From Thunnus maccoyii (taxonomy: Eukaryota; Chordata; Actinopteri; Scombriformes; Scombridae), in assembly GCF_910596095.1 (NCBI RefSeq), contig NC_056554.1, forward strand, positions 1,550,001 to 1,614,000: 64,000 nt of DNA, given 5' to 3'. Shown here in pieces: positions 11,158 to 23,000 of the stretch. Positions within the stretch are counted from its first letter, which is position 1, and each line of letters opens with the position of its first letter. A program made the translations under genes and the position numbers. Under the pieces are notes generated by a model. The model was not told the DNA's origin. It saw nothing but the letters and a program-made list of their open reading frames with translations, and searched no databases.

Positions 11158-14100
11158 TCAGGTGGTTTGGAGAGTTGAGGGTGTGGATCTCTGGGGGTCT
11201 GAACAAGGGGTCATCAGTTCTAAGGGAGTGGAGGAGATGGTACAGATGGACGAGAAGTACTGAGGCTCCTCTTCACAATTTTCTTCGCTCAGTGTCAGTT
11301 CGTTGAGATTGACACCTTCCAGCTCTGCATACTGCACACCAGCGAAGAGCCTGATCACCGCACGGACCTGGGGAACCTGCAGGAGAGTCTCCTTGAAGGT
11401 GATGAGCACCACCAGGCCCACCAGCAGGTAACCTGTGGAGAGAGGAGGACAAGATTTGGTATGGTTTGGTGATTCTGGTATTAACAAGATGTAATTTAGT
11501 CTCAATATCACGGAAAATTTACAAAATATATATTTAAACAGTTAAAGGGGAAGTCAATTGATTTTTAACATCAGTGTGTGCTCCAGGTGTTGGGGACGAC
11601 TACTACATATATATAAAAAAGTAATATAAAGCAGCGTCGGCTGGGGCTGAAGACTACAAGTTTGAAAACGAAACAAATCCGGGAGTGTGGAGTTAGAAAG
11701 AAGTGAGGTTAGCAGACCTCTGTAGCTCCTCATCTCTGCTGGAGGCTAGCAGCTCCAGGCTACATTAGCCGCTACTAGCATAACACACCACAATCTCCAG
11801 CCAAACTGTACCAGGTTTTGACAAGGAAGAAGAATGTGTAGAAACTGTCCATCATGCATCTGACAGTGTTGCAGTATATAAGTGCAATACTCCTTTAAAT
11901 TAATATATAAAATTATGTGAAAACAGTAGCTTTTTTGTCACAACTGTCTTAGCTTGGTGGGTTGTGTAGGGGGAAGTTTACTAAAATCCGGACTTTCATG
12001 TAATTCACTTGAGTCTCATTTGTGGTAATGTTTCTGTCTTACAGTCCTGTCACATCTAAATGATAACATGAAGCTAAAAAAAGTCTTAGCTGTGATTTCT
12101 CTGTTAAAGCTGCATTAATATGTTTGTTGCCACACTAGGTCAGGCCTCCACAACAAGCAAAACATCCACACACATCAGACATATTATGGCCTTATATTGT
12201 AAAAGGTGTTCCAGTGAACATGTTAGCAAACAGTTGCCTATTTATACATCCAGCAGACACAGAGCGACATTAGCATTCATTTGGAGTCATGCTTGTATCC
12301 ACCTGATGAATGTGAGTCCAATATTCACTCTCATTTTAACGATCGGTTATATATATCTGTCTCTTCAGCTGCTAAACACTCCTCTGTGTTCATCACCTAG
12401 TCTCTAACTGTGTCTGTCTGCTGTTTGGTGCTGAGCAGGTATTGGGTTTATCAGAAAACAGATGCTGCTCCTGCTGGAAACAAGGGTAGTAGTTGTGAAG
12501 TGAACCACAACACTGTGGGCTGTAAAGCCAAAACAATGAGCTAAAAGAGGCTAAAAAAGTGCCACAGAGTTGAGGGGAACTGCAGAGTCGGTGATAATTT
12601 TTTTCAGGTTTACCAGTATGAGTGACACCTTTCATATCACACATAGGAATTTAATTCATTGTTAATATAAAAAAGACAATGCAGCCTTAAAGTCAAACAT
12701 AAACACCAGCTTGGATTTATTGGTAATCACAGGGCATCAGAGAAAAAAAAAATAGAAAAGGTACCATTATTCAGAGGATCCAGCCCTTGAATTGGGACAT
12801 AGATGAATAGTCCCTCTGGTTGTCTGGGAAACTTCCCCCACAACCACAGCACAATCACCTGTCCCAGTGGGAGATCCCTCTATGACCTGATTTCTTCCAT
12901 TCTCTCTCTAAAAACACAGCTTTTCTTTTTAAACATAAGTACATGCTGGTCTATTTACTTTTCACCATCCTCTATATGTTGGGAAAATGTCACTAGTTTC
13001 TGCATTTCTTTCTAATTGAATTAAATTTAGAAGTAAACATTTCTCAAGAGATCAGGTGAATGCTGTTGCCTTCTTTTAACTCACTTCACAAAGCCTTGAA
13101 CTGAAATATCTCTGTTCAGTGTGTTACTTCCATTATAACAGTATAATAAACATAATATCATGCATACTATAAAGGCTGTCTAGGCACATACACCTGCATC
13201 ACTAGTTACTGACATCATTCCACTTACATGTGGTGAGGAGATTGAGTGTCTCCTTGGCCGCTGGGCTCCAGCTTCTCCCCACAGAGTTTCCTCCCTGACC
13301 GACGGTGCTCAGGATGAGAAAGCAGAAGAAGAGAGCGTCCAGGAAGCTCCACTCCGGCTCCACCACACACACCAGGAGAGCGGGGAGAAGGAAAAGGAGG
13401 GATACGACCAGCACTGAGAGGAGGGTGGCGTGGATGATGGTGGCCCGGGTGTAGGGCAGGGCCCAGTGAGTGTGTAGATGGTGCACAGGGGCATCGGTGA
13501 GGACGGGGAGGAGGAGGTTGGAGAGGAGGGTGAGGAGGAACAGGGTGAGGGGGATCCCCAGGGTGCAGTAGAAGATACAGAAGAGCTTGGCTTCATCTGA
13601 TTTGGGAGTGTAAGAGTCAGAACCTGAGGAAGAAGAGAGGAAGAGGTCTGCAGGAGGACGTGGAACCACTGAGGAGTTTGACAAACACATGACAGTCCCC
13701 TACAAATGCACTAAACTAACATTTTAATCAGCGAGCTTTACAGGTGTTGTAGGTGTATTTCTGAACTTTGGACAGAGTCAGGCTAGCTGTTTCCCTCTGT
13801 TTCCAGTCTTTATGCTAAGCTAGGCTAACCACATCCACAAACATCCTTTAAGTGCAGTGCTTGAGTTTCTTAGTTACTTTCCACCACTGCTAACAGACGT
13901 TGGGGTGAAAATGTTTAAAGTTTTATTTACTCTTATCAACTACCGTTTTACCAAAGAGAACTAAGGCCACATACAATATACTTAATGGTTTTCTATTTTG
14001 TATCTTTGTACATCTAAGTTTTTGGACTGTTGATCAGACGTAGCCTTGAGTTCTGGTAAAGTGTGATTAACATTATCACAATTTTCTGGCGTTTTCTAGA

Positions 14101-14551
14101 CAAAAACAATAAATCAGTGAATCTGGAAAATAATGACAGATTAACTGATGATGAAAGTAATGGTTATATGCAGCCCTGTTTCATTCATTTAGACATTTCT
14201 GCACTGTATCTCACCCATGGTGGTCAGAGTAACAATCACAAAGTAGAGCGACGAGGTGAAGTCATAGTCGCTCTCGTCAGCATCAGCCTTCAGAACGGCT
14301 ACATCACTCTGGTGAGCAGAGAGAACTTTCTCCAGCAGCTCACTCAGCCTGCGCTCCCGCACGCAGGGGTTCTCCTGCAGGAAGAGGCGACGCAGCTCCT
14401 CCACCTCCACTTTCAGCTCCTTCTCCACCGGCATCTCCACCGCTGTGAACACCAGACCTCCCAGCACGACAAAGAGGATGTAGCTGAGAAGCAGGAAGGT
14501 AAACGCATTGATCTGGCACAACAGCCCCAGTGAAGACATGAGCTGGGCCAT
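11158..14551 (-). CDS. kcnk7: Two-pore-domain potassium channel subunit, KCNK7-like
   Basis: Three coding exons: 14551-14215, 13623-13228 and 11432-11158 (337+396+275 bp, 335 aa). All introns are GT-AG and in phase 1, and the first intron splits the P1 glycine codon as in other KCNK genes. TM1 is about residues 15-40. The extracellular cap follows, with a Cys (ENPCV) matching the TWIK cap cysteine. P1 ends DFTSSLYFVIVTLTTMG, then M2 about 124-150, M3 about 171-200, P2 with LSTVGQGG near 217-224, and M4 from about 240. The closest family by eye is TWIK/KCNK7: LLPVL, LLPAL and GYLL/CYLL-VGL...ETLLQVPQVRA match human KCNK7, and ehbp1l1 lies next to it as in humans. Oddity: filter 1 reads TTMGSDS instead of TxGYG, and filter 2 is GQG. 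It would act as a dimer in a membrane, but conduction is doubtful. It could be a diverged kcnk1/6 paralogue. Confidence 0.85.
11546..11894. mobile_element. Probable TTAA-flanked MITE in kcnk7 intron 2
   Basis: A 349-bp non-coding block flanked on both sides by TTAA (11542-11545 and 11895-11898). It starts AGGGGAAGTC and ends CAATACTCCT, which is a weak inverted match. TTAA target duplications are typical of piggyBac-type elements. It lies inside the intron between kcnk7 exons 2 and 3. The similarity of the ends is modest, so the call is tentative. Confidence 0.5.
12103..12690. repeat. Dispersed repeat family A, copy 3, in kcnk7 intron 2
   Basis: The best-preserved copy of family A. The ends look inverted: TTAAAGCTGCATTAATATG on the left and ATGCAGCCTTAAAGT on the right. 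The interior matches the copies near 2.2 kb and 7.0 kb. Non-coding. Confidence 0.6.
13740..13832. mobile_element. Family B palindromic element fragment in kcnk7 intron 1
   Basis: Contains 'ccagtctttatgctaagc' and 'aggctaacca', preceded by 'cagagtcaggctagctgttt', like the right half of the element at 5769-6161. Truncated. Confidence 0.65.
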
Positions 14552-15404
14552 TGTTGGTTCTGGCTGCTGTGTTAGTGAGCAGACTGCAACCAGACACTAA
14601 GAGCTGGGCAGCTTTTAAATATTTAGAAAGGTAGAGCAAGTCACAGACACAGAACCAGTCACAGTGATACTGGGTCAGTCAGGCCTTTTTTTAACTCAAA
14701 AAACTGTTAAATATATGTTTGACAGAGTATTTTTGATTAGCTTGTTATGATTTTTTATTTTTAAATCAGAAAGCTAATTAAAGGGGGCATTTCATTTATA
14801 GTTTGTTTTTTAAAAAATTCAACTATAATGGAATTCTGGAAAAGATCAGCTGAATGAAGAAGAATGGAAGCAAGTCTACAGAAAAACAAAGTCTAAATAT
14901 TAGAGAGGATTTGCATGGAAATTATATAGAAGATTTTTTTATAACTCCAAATGTACATTCTAAAATTAACATATCAATGAAATCAGAGGACGGAGAAAAT
15001 GTGGTGAGACAAAGGTAAATCACTCGCACATTTTCTTTTTTTGTCCCATTTTAAAATTGGACATTCAGTCATAGCGGGTATCATGAGTTTTTACAAAATG
15101 AAAAAACAATAACCCCAATATATATTCTTAGAAAATCACCACCAGAGCTAATGCAGGAAACGAACCACGAGCCCTGAAGCAAATGACTAGGAAATGGCTA
15201 AAACCATAAAGTCCATCAGTTCAAATATGGAAAGTAATGATACAGGAAATCTCATCAGTGCTCATCGTCTCTCTTGTATAAAGATGTTGGTTTTAGTGGA
15301 TGAGATATGAGGCCATCAATTAACTTATGAAATGACTTAAACTCAGCCTAACAAAATCATTTTACTAAAGGACAGAGGCAGATCTTGTGAAAACAAATAC
15401 AATT

Positions 15405-15655
15405 GTATGCAAAAATTTGGGCACCCCTTGATAAATAATATATTTTGGTGATTTTTTAATTGAAAAGATGTAAACACAGTCTCTCTAGGATGTGGAACAT
15501 AAAACAATATTTTCAGCAAACATTAATGCATACTTATTTTTTATGTTATAAATTGAAAAAAATAAAAACATCATTGTGGCATGTGCAAAAGTTTGGGCAC
15601 CCATCCTAGAGAAAGAGGAAGATTTGTCAAGGGGTGCCCAAACTTACACATATCA
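15405..15655. mobile_element. Short DNA transposon relic with 'TTTGGGCACCCC' inverted repeats
   Basis: 'gcaaaaatttgggcacccc' at 15410-15428 is inverted as 'ggggtgcccaaactt' at about 15630-15645. A further direct-oriented copy, 'gcaaaagtttgggcaccc', lies at about 15584-15602. The AT-rich middle has no open frame. I recognise this motif as a frequent fish DNA-transposon end; the superfamily cannot be fixed by eye. Confidence 0.6.
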
Positions 15656-16104
15656 CCGGGTGTATAAAAAATAATGGCAAGGGCATGAAAATATACTGGA
15701 CATTTTGTGGGTGTACTGAATTATGAATTAATTGCAATAAAAGTAGGAAAAAGCTACAACAGTGAGATCTTTATTTTTTGGAAAACATCAGCTATGTACA
15801 AGACATCAAACTTTCTTACACATATACAGAAGAAGTAAACACCGACCTCTGCAGGTATTCAGTCTCAGAGCTGAGAGAGAAATAATCCTTCCATCACCTC
15901 TCTTCTCATTTTCTTCTCCTCTGACATCAGCTGTCTCCTGTGTGTGGGATCCTCTTCATAACAACTGTGTTGCTATATATATATATATATATAAGGCCAG
16001 TGTTGATCTTAACAGTCAGTATGGTTCACCTCTCATTACATATTCATCCACTGTAGAATTCACCAAAATATTACAACAGTTGAGAAAGCCTCTAAGCTAA
16101 TTAT

Positions 16105-16330
16105 GAGTCTAGTGCTCAAACGATTATATGACTAATGATCGACAGAAAATTGTCACTTTTGACAGTAAACAAATAAAACATGCCAAATATGTATAATTGC
16201 CAAGTAGCAAATATCATATATGAGTATTTGCTGCTTTTCACAGTTCACATCATAGTGAAGTCAACATGTTTGGGTTTTGGACTGTAAATTTAACTGTTTC
16301 AATATGACCGTTGCGATGGGCATTTTTCAC
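16105..16330. repeat. Diverged copy of repeat family C
   Basis: Contains 'gctcaaacgattatatgac', 'cgacagaaaattgtcac', 'gtatttgctgcttttcac' and 'tttgggttttggactgt'. These resemble the element best seen at 20868-21198 in reverse orientation. Eroded and non-coding. Confidence 0.45.
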
Positions 16331-16496
16331 CATTTTCTGCACTAAATGATTAAATATGAATGTAAATGAGTGTTTTGCAACTCTAAGTGGTATTTCAATA
16401 TTAGTATTATTATCATTTTATTGCTTAAATTGATGTTTGAGGCAGGAGTAGGACTGGGTGTGCAGGGGATACGACAAAATTTAGTCTCAACTTTAA

Positions 16497-17094
16497 AGGG
16501 GACCTATTATGCTCATTTACAGCTCTATATTTTTTTTATTTTTGGACTCCACTAGAGTAGCTTTGCATGATTCACAGTTCAAAAAAACTCCTTGTTTATT
16601 TTATACTGGCCCTTTTCTGCAGCCCCTCAGTTCAGCCACTGTCTCTAACAAGCAGTCTTAGCTCCTGTCTCTGATCTGACTGGCAGGCATTCCGAATGTA
16701 TCAGAGTCATGTTAAGTTACCGCTGATGCAAATCCTACATTTCCTGATTTATTGCTTCATATTAAAAGCTTTTAAATGACTAAATCAAGGGAAACTTTTA
16801 TTGTGAAGAACAAACAGTAAGTGAAATGTGAACAGAGGAGTGAACTTGTACGCTGTGCGTGGAGCAGATGACCATATAAGGAAACCTGTCACAAGCCGAC
16901 GTTGGCTCGGGCTAAAAGAAAAAAAAACGTTGGAAACCGAGCATTCAGAGCAGTGTGAAACCAGTGCTATTTGCCCACAGGGATTACTTCTACATATGTT
17001 TACCTCATTATTTGACACGGCCGCTTTTAACATGAACATCCGACATTCTAATATTTATATGACAGAAAATAATGAAAAGCATAATAGGTCCCCT
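16497..17094. mobile_element. piggyBac-like MITE with TTAA target duplication
   Basis: A 598-bp element flanked by TTAA at 16493-16496 and 17095-17098. The ends AGGGGACCTATTATGC and GCATAATAGGTCCCCT are perfect 16-bp inverted repeats. The interior has no transposase. A relative of the interior lies at 55108-55235, sharing 'gttaagttaccgctgatg'-like and 'cttcatattaaaagcttt' stretches. TTAA duplications are the hallmark of piggyBac-type transposition, so it is a non-autonomous passenger. Confidence 0.8.
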
Positions 17095-17379
17095 TTAATG
17101 TCTGAGAGAGATCAACATCCCAGAGCATCTCAAAACTAGATGTGATGTGTTTTAGTTGCCTCTTGTACACAAAAGTATTTTAAACACAAGTGTCACTTTA
17201 TATTAGAGCCTCTATGTGTGTGTTCGTTTTAATATGATAACAGCATCTTTCAAATGATTGTGATCATAGAAAAATGAGACATTTCTGGTGAACATGAATG
17301 TCCCCAGGTTGAATATGTTGGACTATTGGGGGCATACACTACCGTGTACCACATTGTCTGTAAAAAAATATATCGATTT

Positions 17380-17385
17380 TTTATT
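17380..17385 (-). terminator. Candidate taf6l poly(A) signal
   Basis: TTTATT on the plus strand (AATAAA on the transcribed strand) about 205 bp past the taf6l stop. Other hexamers could be used instead. Confidence 0.35.
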
Positions 17386-17590
17386 CTACACAGAGGAGTT
17401 TATCACAATGTGAACTGATCAGGCCTTTGTTGTTTTTGTTTGTTTCAACCATTAAAAACTGAAAATCCTTGCAATATATCAACAGTCTAAGCTGAAAATA
17501 TGAATACGTGCCTGTAAATGTCTGTAGCAGTGAAAGCCTACTTTGTAGCACTGCAGTCTAAAGCCCACCTCTTGTGCCTGAGACTCTCTT

Positions 17591-19279
17591 CTAGAGAGGG
17601 AGATGGAGGGAGTAGTGGGAACATGCCCAGCGGCGTACAGGTTTGCTCACCCTGCCAATGACAGATAGTTTATGGGCGTAGGCACGTGGTGGGATGGCAG
17701 GGAGAGGTGTAGTCGGGGCAAAAGTGGTCTGGAAGGGGCGGCGGCCTTGGCAGCGGCGGCCCATTTGTCTCCCGCCAATGAGGAAGGAGAAAGCCGTAGG
17801 TCCTGTTTGAGGAGAGGTGAAGCGAGCTTTAGGGAAAACGTCACGAGACAGACCTGCCGAGCGCTGGCCTGAACGTGAAGAGGAGGATCTGGAGCGCTGC
17901 ATAGAGGATGAAGAGGAGCGAGCCAGAGACCTGATGGAGAAAAGAGAGTCAGCGACACTGCAAACATTAACCTGATGGTTTAGTTTTTAAGAACAAAAAA
18001 AAAAAAAAAAAACACCAGCGAGTTCATGGTCTACCTTCCTGATCCCGTTGCTGCCAGGCTGGGTGGAGGCGGATCAGTGCGTGGACTCCCATCCTGCCTC
18101 GGGCTGATGTTGAGGTTTGCTGTCAGCTGTGGCATCTTACGGGTGGTGTCGGGGTTAGAAGCCGGTCCGGCGGGTTCCTTCCTGGCATCGCCGAGCTGTG
18201 ACAGGGTGCAGGGAGGGTAGCTGCCAAACCCGGGTCCTGTACTAAACCTGACAGCCAGGCTGTCTCCAAAGAAGGAGTAGAGCTCACAGTACATGGCGGG
18301 GAGAGGGACGGGGGTCCACTCCTCCCACGGGCAGCCGGCTCCACCGGCCTGAAGGTGGCTGGCGATTCCCAGGGCGGCCTCTGATAGAGGCTCTGGAGGT
18401 GGGCTGAGGCCGGGGGAGCTCACCCTGTAACCCATAGCGCCCGCCGTGGAGCCCGGCTGACCGCTGGAGCCTCCTTCTGCTTGCTGAGACAGAGACAGGG
18501 CCTTCATCTTCAGCAGGCGCTCCACTGCCACCTGCGGGACACACAGCACAACCTCTTTACACTCTGTACAGCTGACTGACTGTTTGCTTTGGTCAGCAGC
18601 TGTTGACCAAATTTCTGTGAATTGTGCTCGGAATATTCATGATCCCCAAAGATGACCATTTTTCCAGTGCCACCCTGAACACAAACTTTTTTTTAGTCCC
18701 ACTAGTGGTAATGCCTTTCAAATATAGCTAATCTGTGAGTATAAACTCCCTTGAAGCAATGTCATCTAATGTTTAACCCATCTTCTCTCTTTCTTATCAA
18801 AGTATAGTGTAGAGAACCTTCAGCTCCCAGCTGGCTGTTGTTCAGTATTAACTGCATTTTCACATAAATAAAATGGTATTTTGCTACTAAACTCCTAATG
18901 GAAACCATGAAATAGTCCTTCAATTCAGCTCCAGTTTTTCAAATTTTTACTTTCCATCTGCATGGGGAGTGAGACATTTTGAATGAGATAGGGAGGGAGA
19001 TGGTACTAGAAAATAAATAAACCATCTCTGCAAAGCACCAGAACAGTGACTACCAGTCTGAATGTTGCCAAAATGAAGAAAAACAGTGTTTGTCTTGCAG
19101 TGGATCGCTGTGTGAAAGGACTCTATGTGACCGCCGTACTGACCAGGATAGCTCCATAGACTTTGTGTCCATCTGCTTTGACCTGCGCGTTGGAAACAGA
19201 GTAGTCATCCAGCACAGCCTGCAGGTTGGCCCAGTAGGCAGGAAGGTGTGGGAAGAGCACTCTCTCGACAGCCTGTCAA

Positions 19280-19328
<49 letters not shown>

Positions 19329-19973
19329 TAATGCAAAGATTATCAAGGAGAAGTGATAGGAGTGCATTTAAACGAGCAGAAAATACAAGAACATATGATG
19401 GCGTACAGAAGACATAACAGGAAAAAAAAACATGTTAAGGTTTCCAAACATACTAAATATTTCATGTTGGATTTTGCAGAAATAGCCTCTGACTGTAAAG
19501 AAATTCAATCCTTTATGATGATTAAGTTGTGCAAATATGGAATATGTGAGGAGTTCTTTCTGAATGTGTCTCACGCACAAAACGTACACTGATGCTCACC
19601 TTTAGGTTTCAGCTGATAACATGAATGAATTCAGAGGCGGTGGTGAGAACATACCTTCCATCCCAGAGCATGAAGGCCCACCACAGCTCCATAGTGGGAG
19701 CAGAGAGGTCTCACAGGGTCCGACAGAACCTTCTGCAGGGACAGCAGGATCTGGTGGTAGAGACCACTCACCAGATCACCATGAGTCCTAGGAAGAAGTC
19801 AGAACTCAAATAAACTTCATCCAAAATGAATATGCATGTGTTGTAAAATATCTGCTCATTTAATCCTAAAGTTTTTTATTCTTTGGTGTTTCAATGAAAT
19901 AATAAACCCTATTTGTCAAAACGAACACAACATTAGTGTCGTCCATCTGATTCTAAACTCTGTGTCTGAGCAG

Positions 19974-20024
<51 letters not shown>

Positions 20025-23000
20025 GCGCTCACCAGAAGATGTGGCTGAGTAGCAGGGCTGCGTAGTCTCGGAGGGTCCAGTGGTCGTTGAGCGGGTTGAT
20101 GGAGGCTGCCAGAGGCTCCAGGATGCAGTACATGACACTAGAGACCAGGCTACGCACGTACGAGCCCAGGTACAGGTAGGGGTTCTGGACCAGGCTCTTC
20201 ACCATGTGGAGGAGTCTGTTGAGCTGCTCCAGGTCGTGGCTGACTGACTTCACCTGGACAGAAACAACACAGGGATGAAATGCAACCAGATGTGTGGTGT
20301 GTGAAAGTAAAAATCCACTAGTAAAGAAGGCTGATTTTCTAATTGAAGACATTCAAGGATTATAAGGAATATCTTTAAAATGTAACTGTGAAATCTGAAA
20401 ACACGATATTTGCACATTTTCCATGTAAAAGTGAATAAATGGGAAATGTTTTGCATGTTGTAGAAGATGTGATGTGTGGGTAGCCTACCCCGCTGATGAC
20501 GTAAACAAAGTATGGCAGCAGCGCAGCGATTTTGGAGTTGGACTGGAGGTCCAGCAGAGCCACCTGAGATACACACACACACACAGCACAGATGTTAACA
20601 CACACACCATGCAGCCACACAGCACGCTGGCCTGTATTCAGCCTGCCAGTTTACCTTCATGAGGTGGGGGTCTTCTCCCAGGATGGCCCGCGTGATCTGC
20701 TGGTAGTACTTCAACAGGTCATCTGACAGCGACTGTACTGCAGTGGGAACTGTGACGATGCAACAGGTCAGGTCAGACAACCAAAGTCTGTTTTATCAAC
20801 AGGTGTCTCTCATTTAAACATTATTGCATGCTTTGGATACAATCAAGGGGATTCAAGGTGAAAATTAGGGCTGCAACTAAAAATTACTTTCATTATCCAT
20901 TAATCTGTCAATTAATGGATTAGTTGTTTGGTCTATTAAATATCAGAAAATGGTGAAAAATGCATATCAATGTTTCCCAAAGTCCAAGATGACTTCCTCA
21001 AATGTCTTATTTTATCCACAACCAAAAGATATTCAGTTTACTGTCATAGAGGACTAAAGAAACCAGAAAAAAAGCTGGAATCTGAGAATTTGGATTTTTT
21101 TTTTTCTTAAAAATGATTCAAAATGATTTATCAATGATCAAAATAGCTGGCAATTTATTTAATAGTTGACAAGTAATTGATTAATCGTTGCAGCTCTAGT
21201 GACCATAGTCATGTTAAGCTGCAAACCACTTGACCCAGTATCAAGCTTTCAAAGCACAAGTATGCAAGTACGCAAGATGTTTTGAGTCACATGACCAGCC
21301 CAAATGAGGCCTTGTTACGTCACACTAACATCAGAGAGGTGTTTAAAAAAAGTCATAAGCCTTTTTTCCCTCTAATTGTCAAGTGTATTTTCAGCAAACT
21401 TTTGAAATGTTGCAAAAATGAAAAAAAGAAAAAAGAAAAAGTGAACTAGGCGCGTTTCCATCAACTGGTTTGGAGCGAATAAACTAGGCTACGCTAGGTT
21501 TTCATCAGAAGTTGGTGGTATCGTCTACGTTATGCATGGCAAGAGGAAAATGGAGACAGGTCTTCAGGAATTTGTTTCAATTTGGCAAGTTGTCATTGTT
21601 CTTTCATGTCAGCTAGTATTGGTTGCTTAGTTGCTACTACTAGCCATGTTTTGGCGCGTTATGGGAATATCCAGGAAGATGCCCACAGTGGAAACAGCTG
21701 ATCAGTCACGTGAGTTAAAAGTTTGCTACGTCAGAACTTATTCAAAAAAGGTGTTTCAATCTCTCATTTAACACATCAACTGTTTTTTTGAAAAAGACAA
21801 AAAATCACCTCGAGCTAATGTAAAAACGTTTTTGCGAAACTGAGGAAGTTCTTTTTTAATTTTGCCGTTTCCATCAACCTTTTCTGATGCGATACTTCAA
21901 AATGTGCATAAAAATATGTTGATGGAAACACAGCAATAGACTCTGTTTGAAAAAGTGATTCATTTTTATAATTTGACAAGTTGCAATATGAACCAAATCA
22001 AATTTTAAAAAGCATTTTAAATATTCAAATTTAAAGTCTTCCTCTATATTTTGTGTTGCACAGAGTCCTGCCAGTGAATCACCAGTGTGATTGTCAGATT
22101 ATTAATACATCTTCCATTAATTGGTCAACGTTGACCAACGTTCTACTTGAATACATTTGAGAATGTGCACCGGCATGACAAGTTTGAACATCACCTATTG
22201 CTTCACAAGTGAGGGAAGCTGTGGGGATGGGTGCAGGTTGGGCACTGAAACAAAACTGAACTGGATTCAGAGCAGTCGGCATGTATCAGGTACAAGTCTT
22301 GTGACGCTTCAGCCGTCATGTCAACCTACTGGTAAATGAATTTTATGTTTACTCTGCAGCTAGCTAGATAGTTATGTGGCAGTATGTGTTTTATTACAGT
22401 AGTTATAGATATGCTTTGGAGTTTCTGACCTCTACTACTGCAGTGGGGCAGTTATTTTATGAGTGAGTCCTCTTTTTGTTGCACAATCACTGGCTTCATG
22501 CTATTCCACTGATCTACAAGTGGCTGTAACGTGCCAAGAGACGTGGCAATGTGCCAGCAAATGCAGAGAAGAAGAAGATCGCAAGCTAGTAAACATGGAC
22601 ATAAACACTGCAGGGTGTAAAATATATTTGACAAATCAGCTTTTGAAATGTTATATGATGAAGGAAACGCATTCATCACCTTCAGTAGACCTCAATGATG
22701 ATAGTTAATGGGTATTAACATTAGTTACAATGTTGTGATGAATATATATCATGTTAATGCAAGTCATATGGACATTGCTGTTGCTGTGACACACTAACCT
22801 GCTCCCTGAGGTTCCAGGTTACCTTTTCCATCCAGGTACGACACATTCACTGACGGGACAAGAACACAGGAGAAACATTAGTAAAAGATACCTCTCTATT
22901 CAAAGAGCTGAAACATGGGCTTTGAGCATTAAGGATACATCTGTCTGTAGTTTGTGACAGCGTGGTGGGTCGTACCTCGCACCATGGTCTCAGCACAGCC

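Larger units (their letters stand above)
14552..17590. other. Gene-free interval between kcnk7 and taf6l
   Basis: Contains the kcnk7 upstream region on the left and the taf6l 3' flank on the right. Between them lie an inverted-repeat element at 15405-15655, a diverged repeat near 16.1-16.3 kb and a TTAA-flanked element at 16497-17094. A minus-strand AATAAA (as TTTATT at 17380-17385) is a candidate taf6l poly(A) signal. No exon-like open frame was recognised. Confidence 0.6.

Noticed and set aside
13309-13596. 95-aa Ser/Pro-rich frame inside kcnk7 exon 2
   Set aside because: Out-of-frame shadow of the channel exon.
14063-14533. 156-aa plus-strand frame
   Set aside because: Antisense of kcnk7 exon 1 extended into the intron; no recognisable protein features.
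11158-14551. Assignment of the channel to kcnk2/4/10 (TREK/TRAAK) or kcnk1/6
   Set aside because: Cap and M2-M4 sequence fits the TWIK group, and KCNK7-specific stretches plus the ehbp1l1 neighbour favour kcnk7. Kept as an alternative only for kcnk6/kcnk1.
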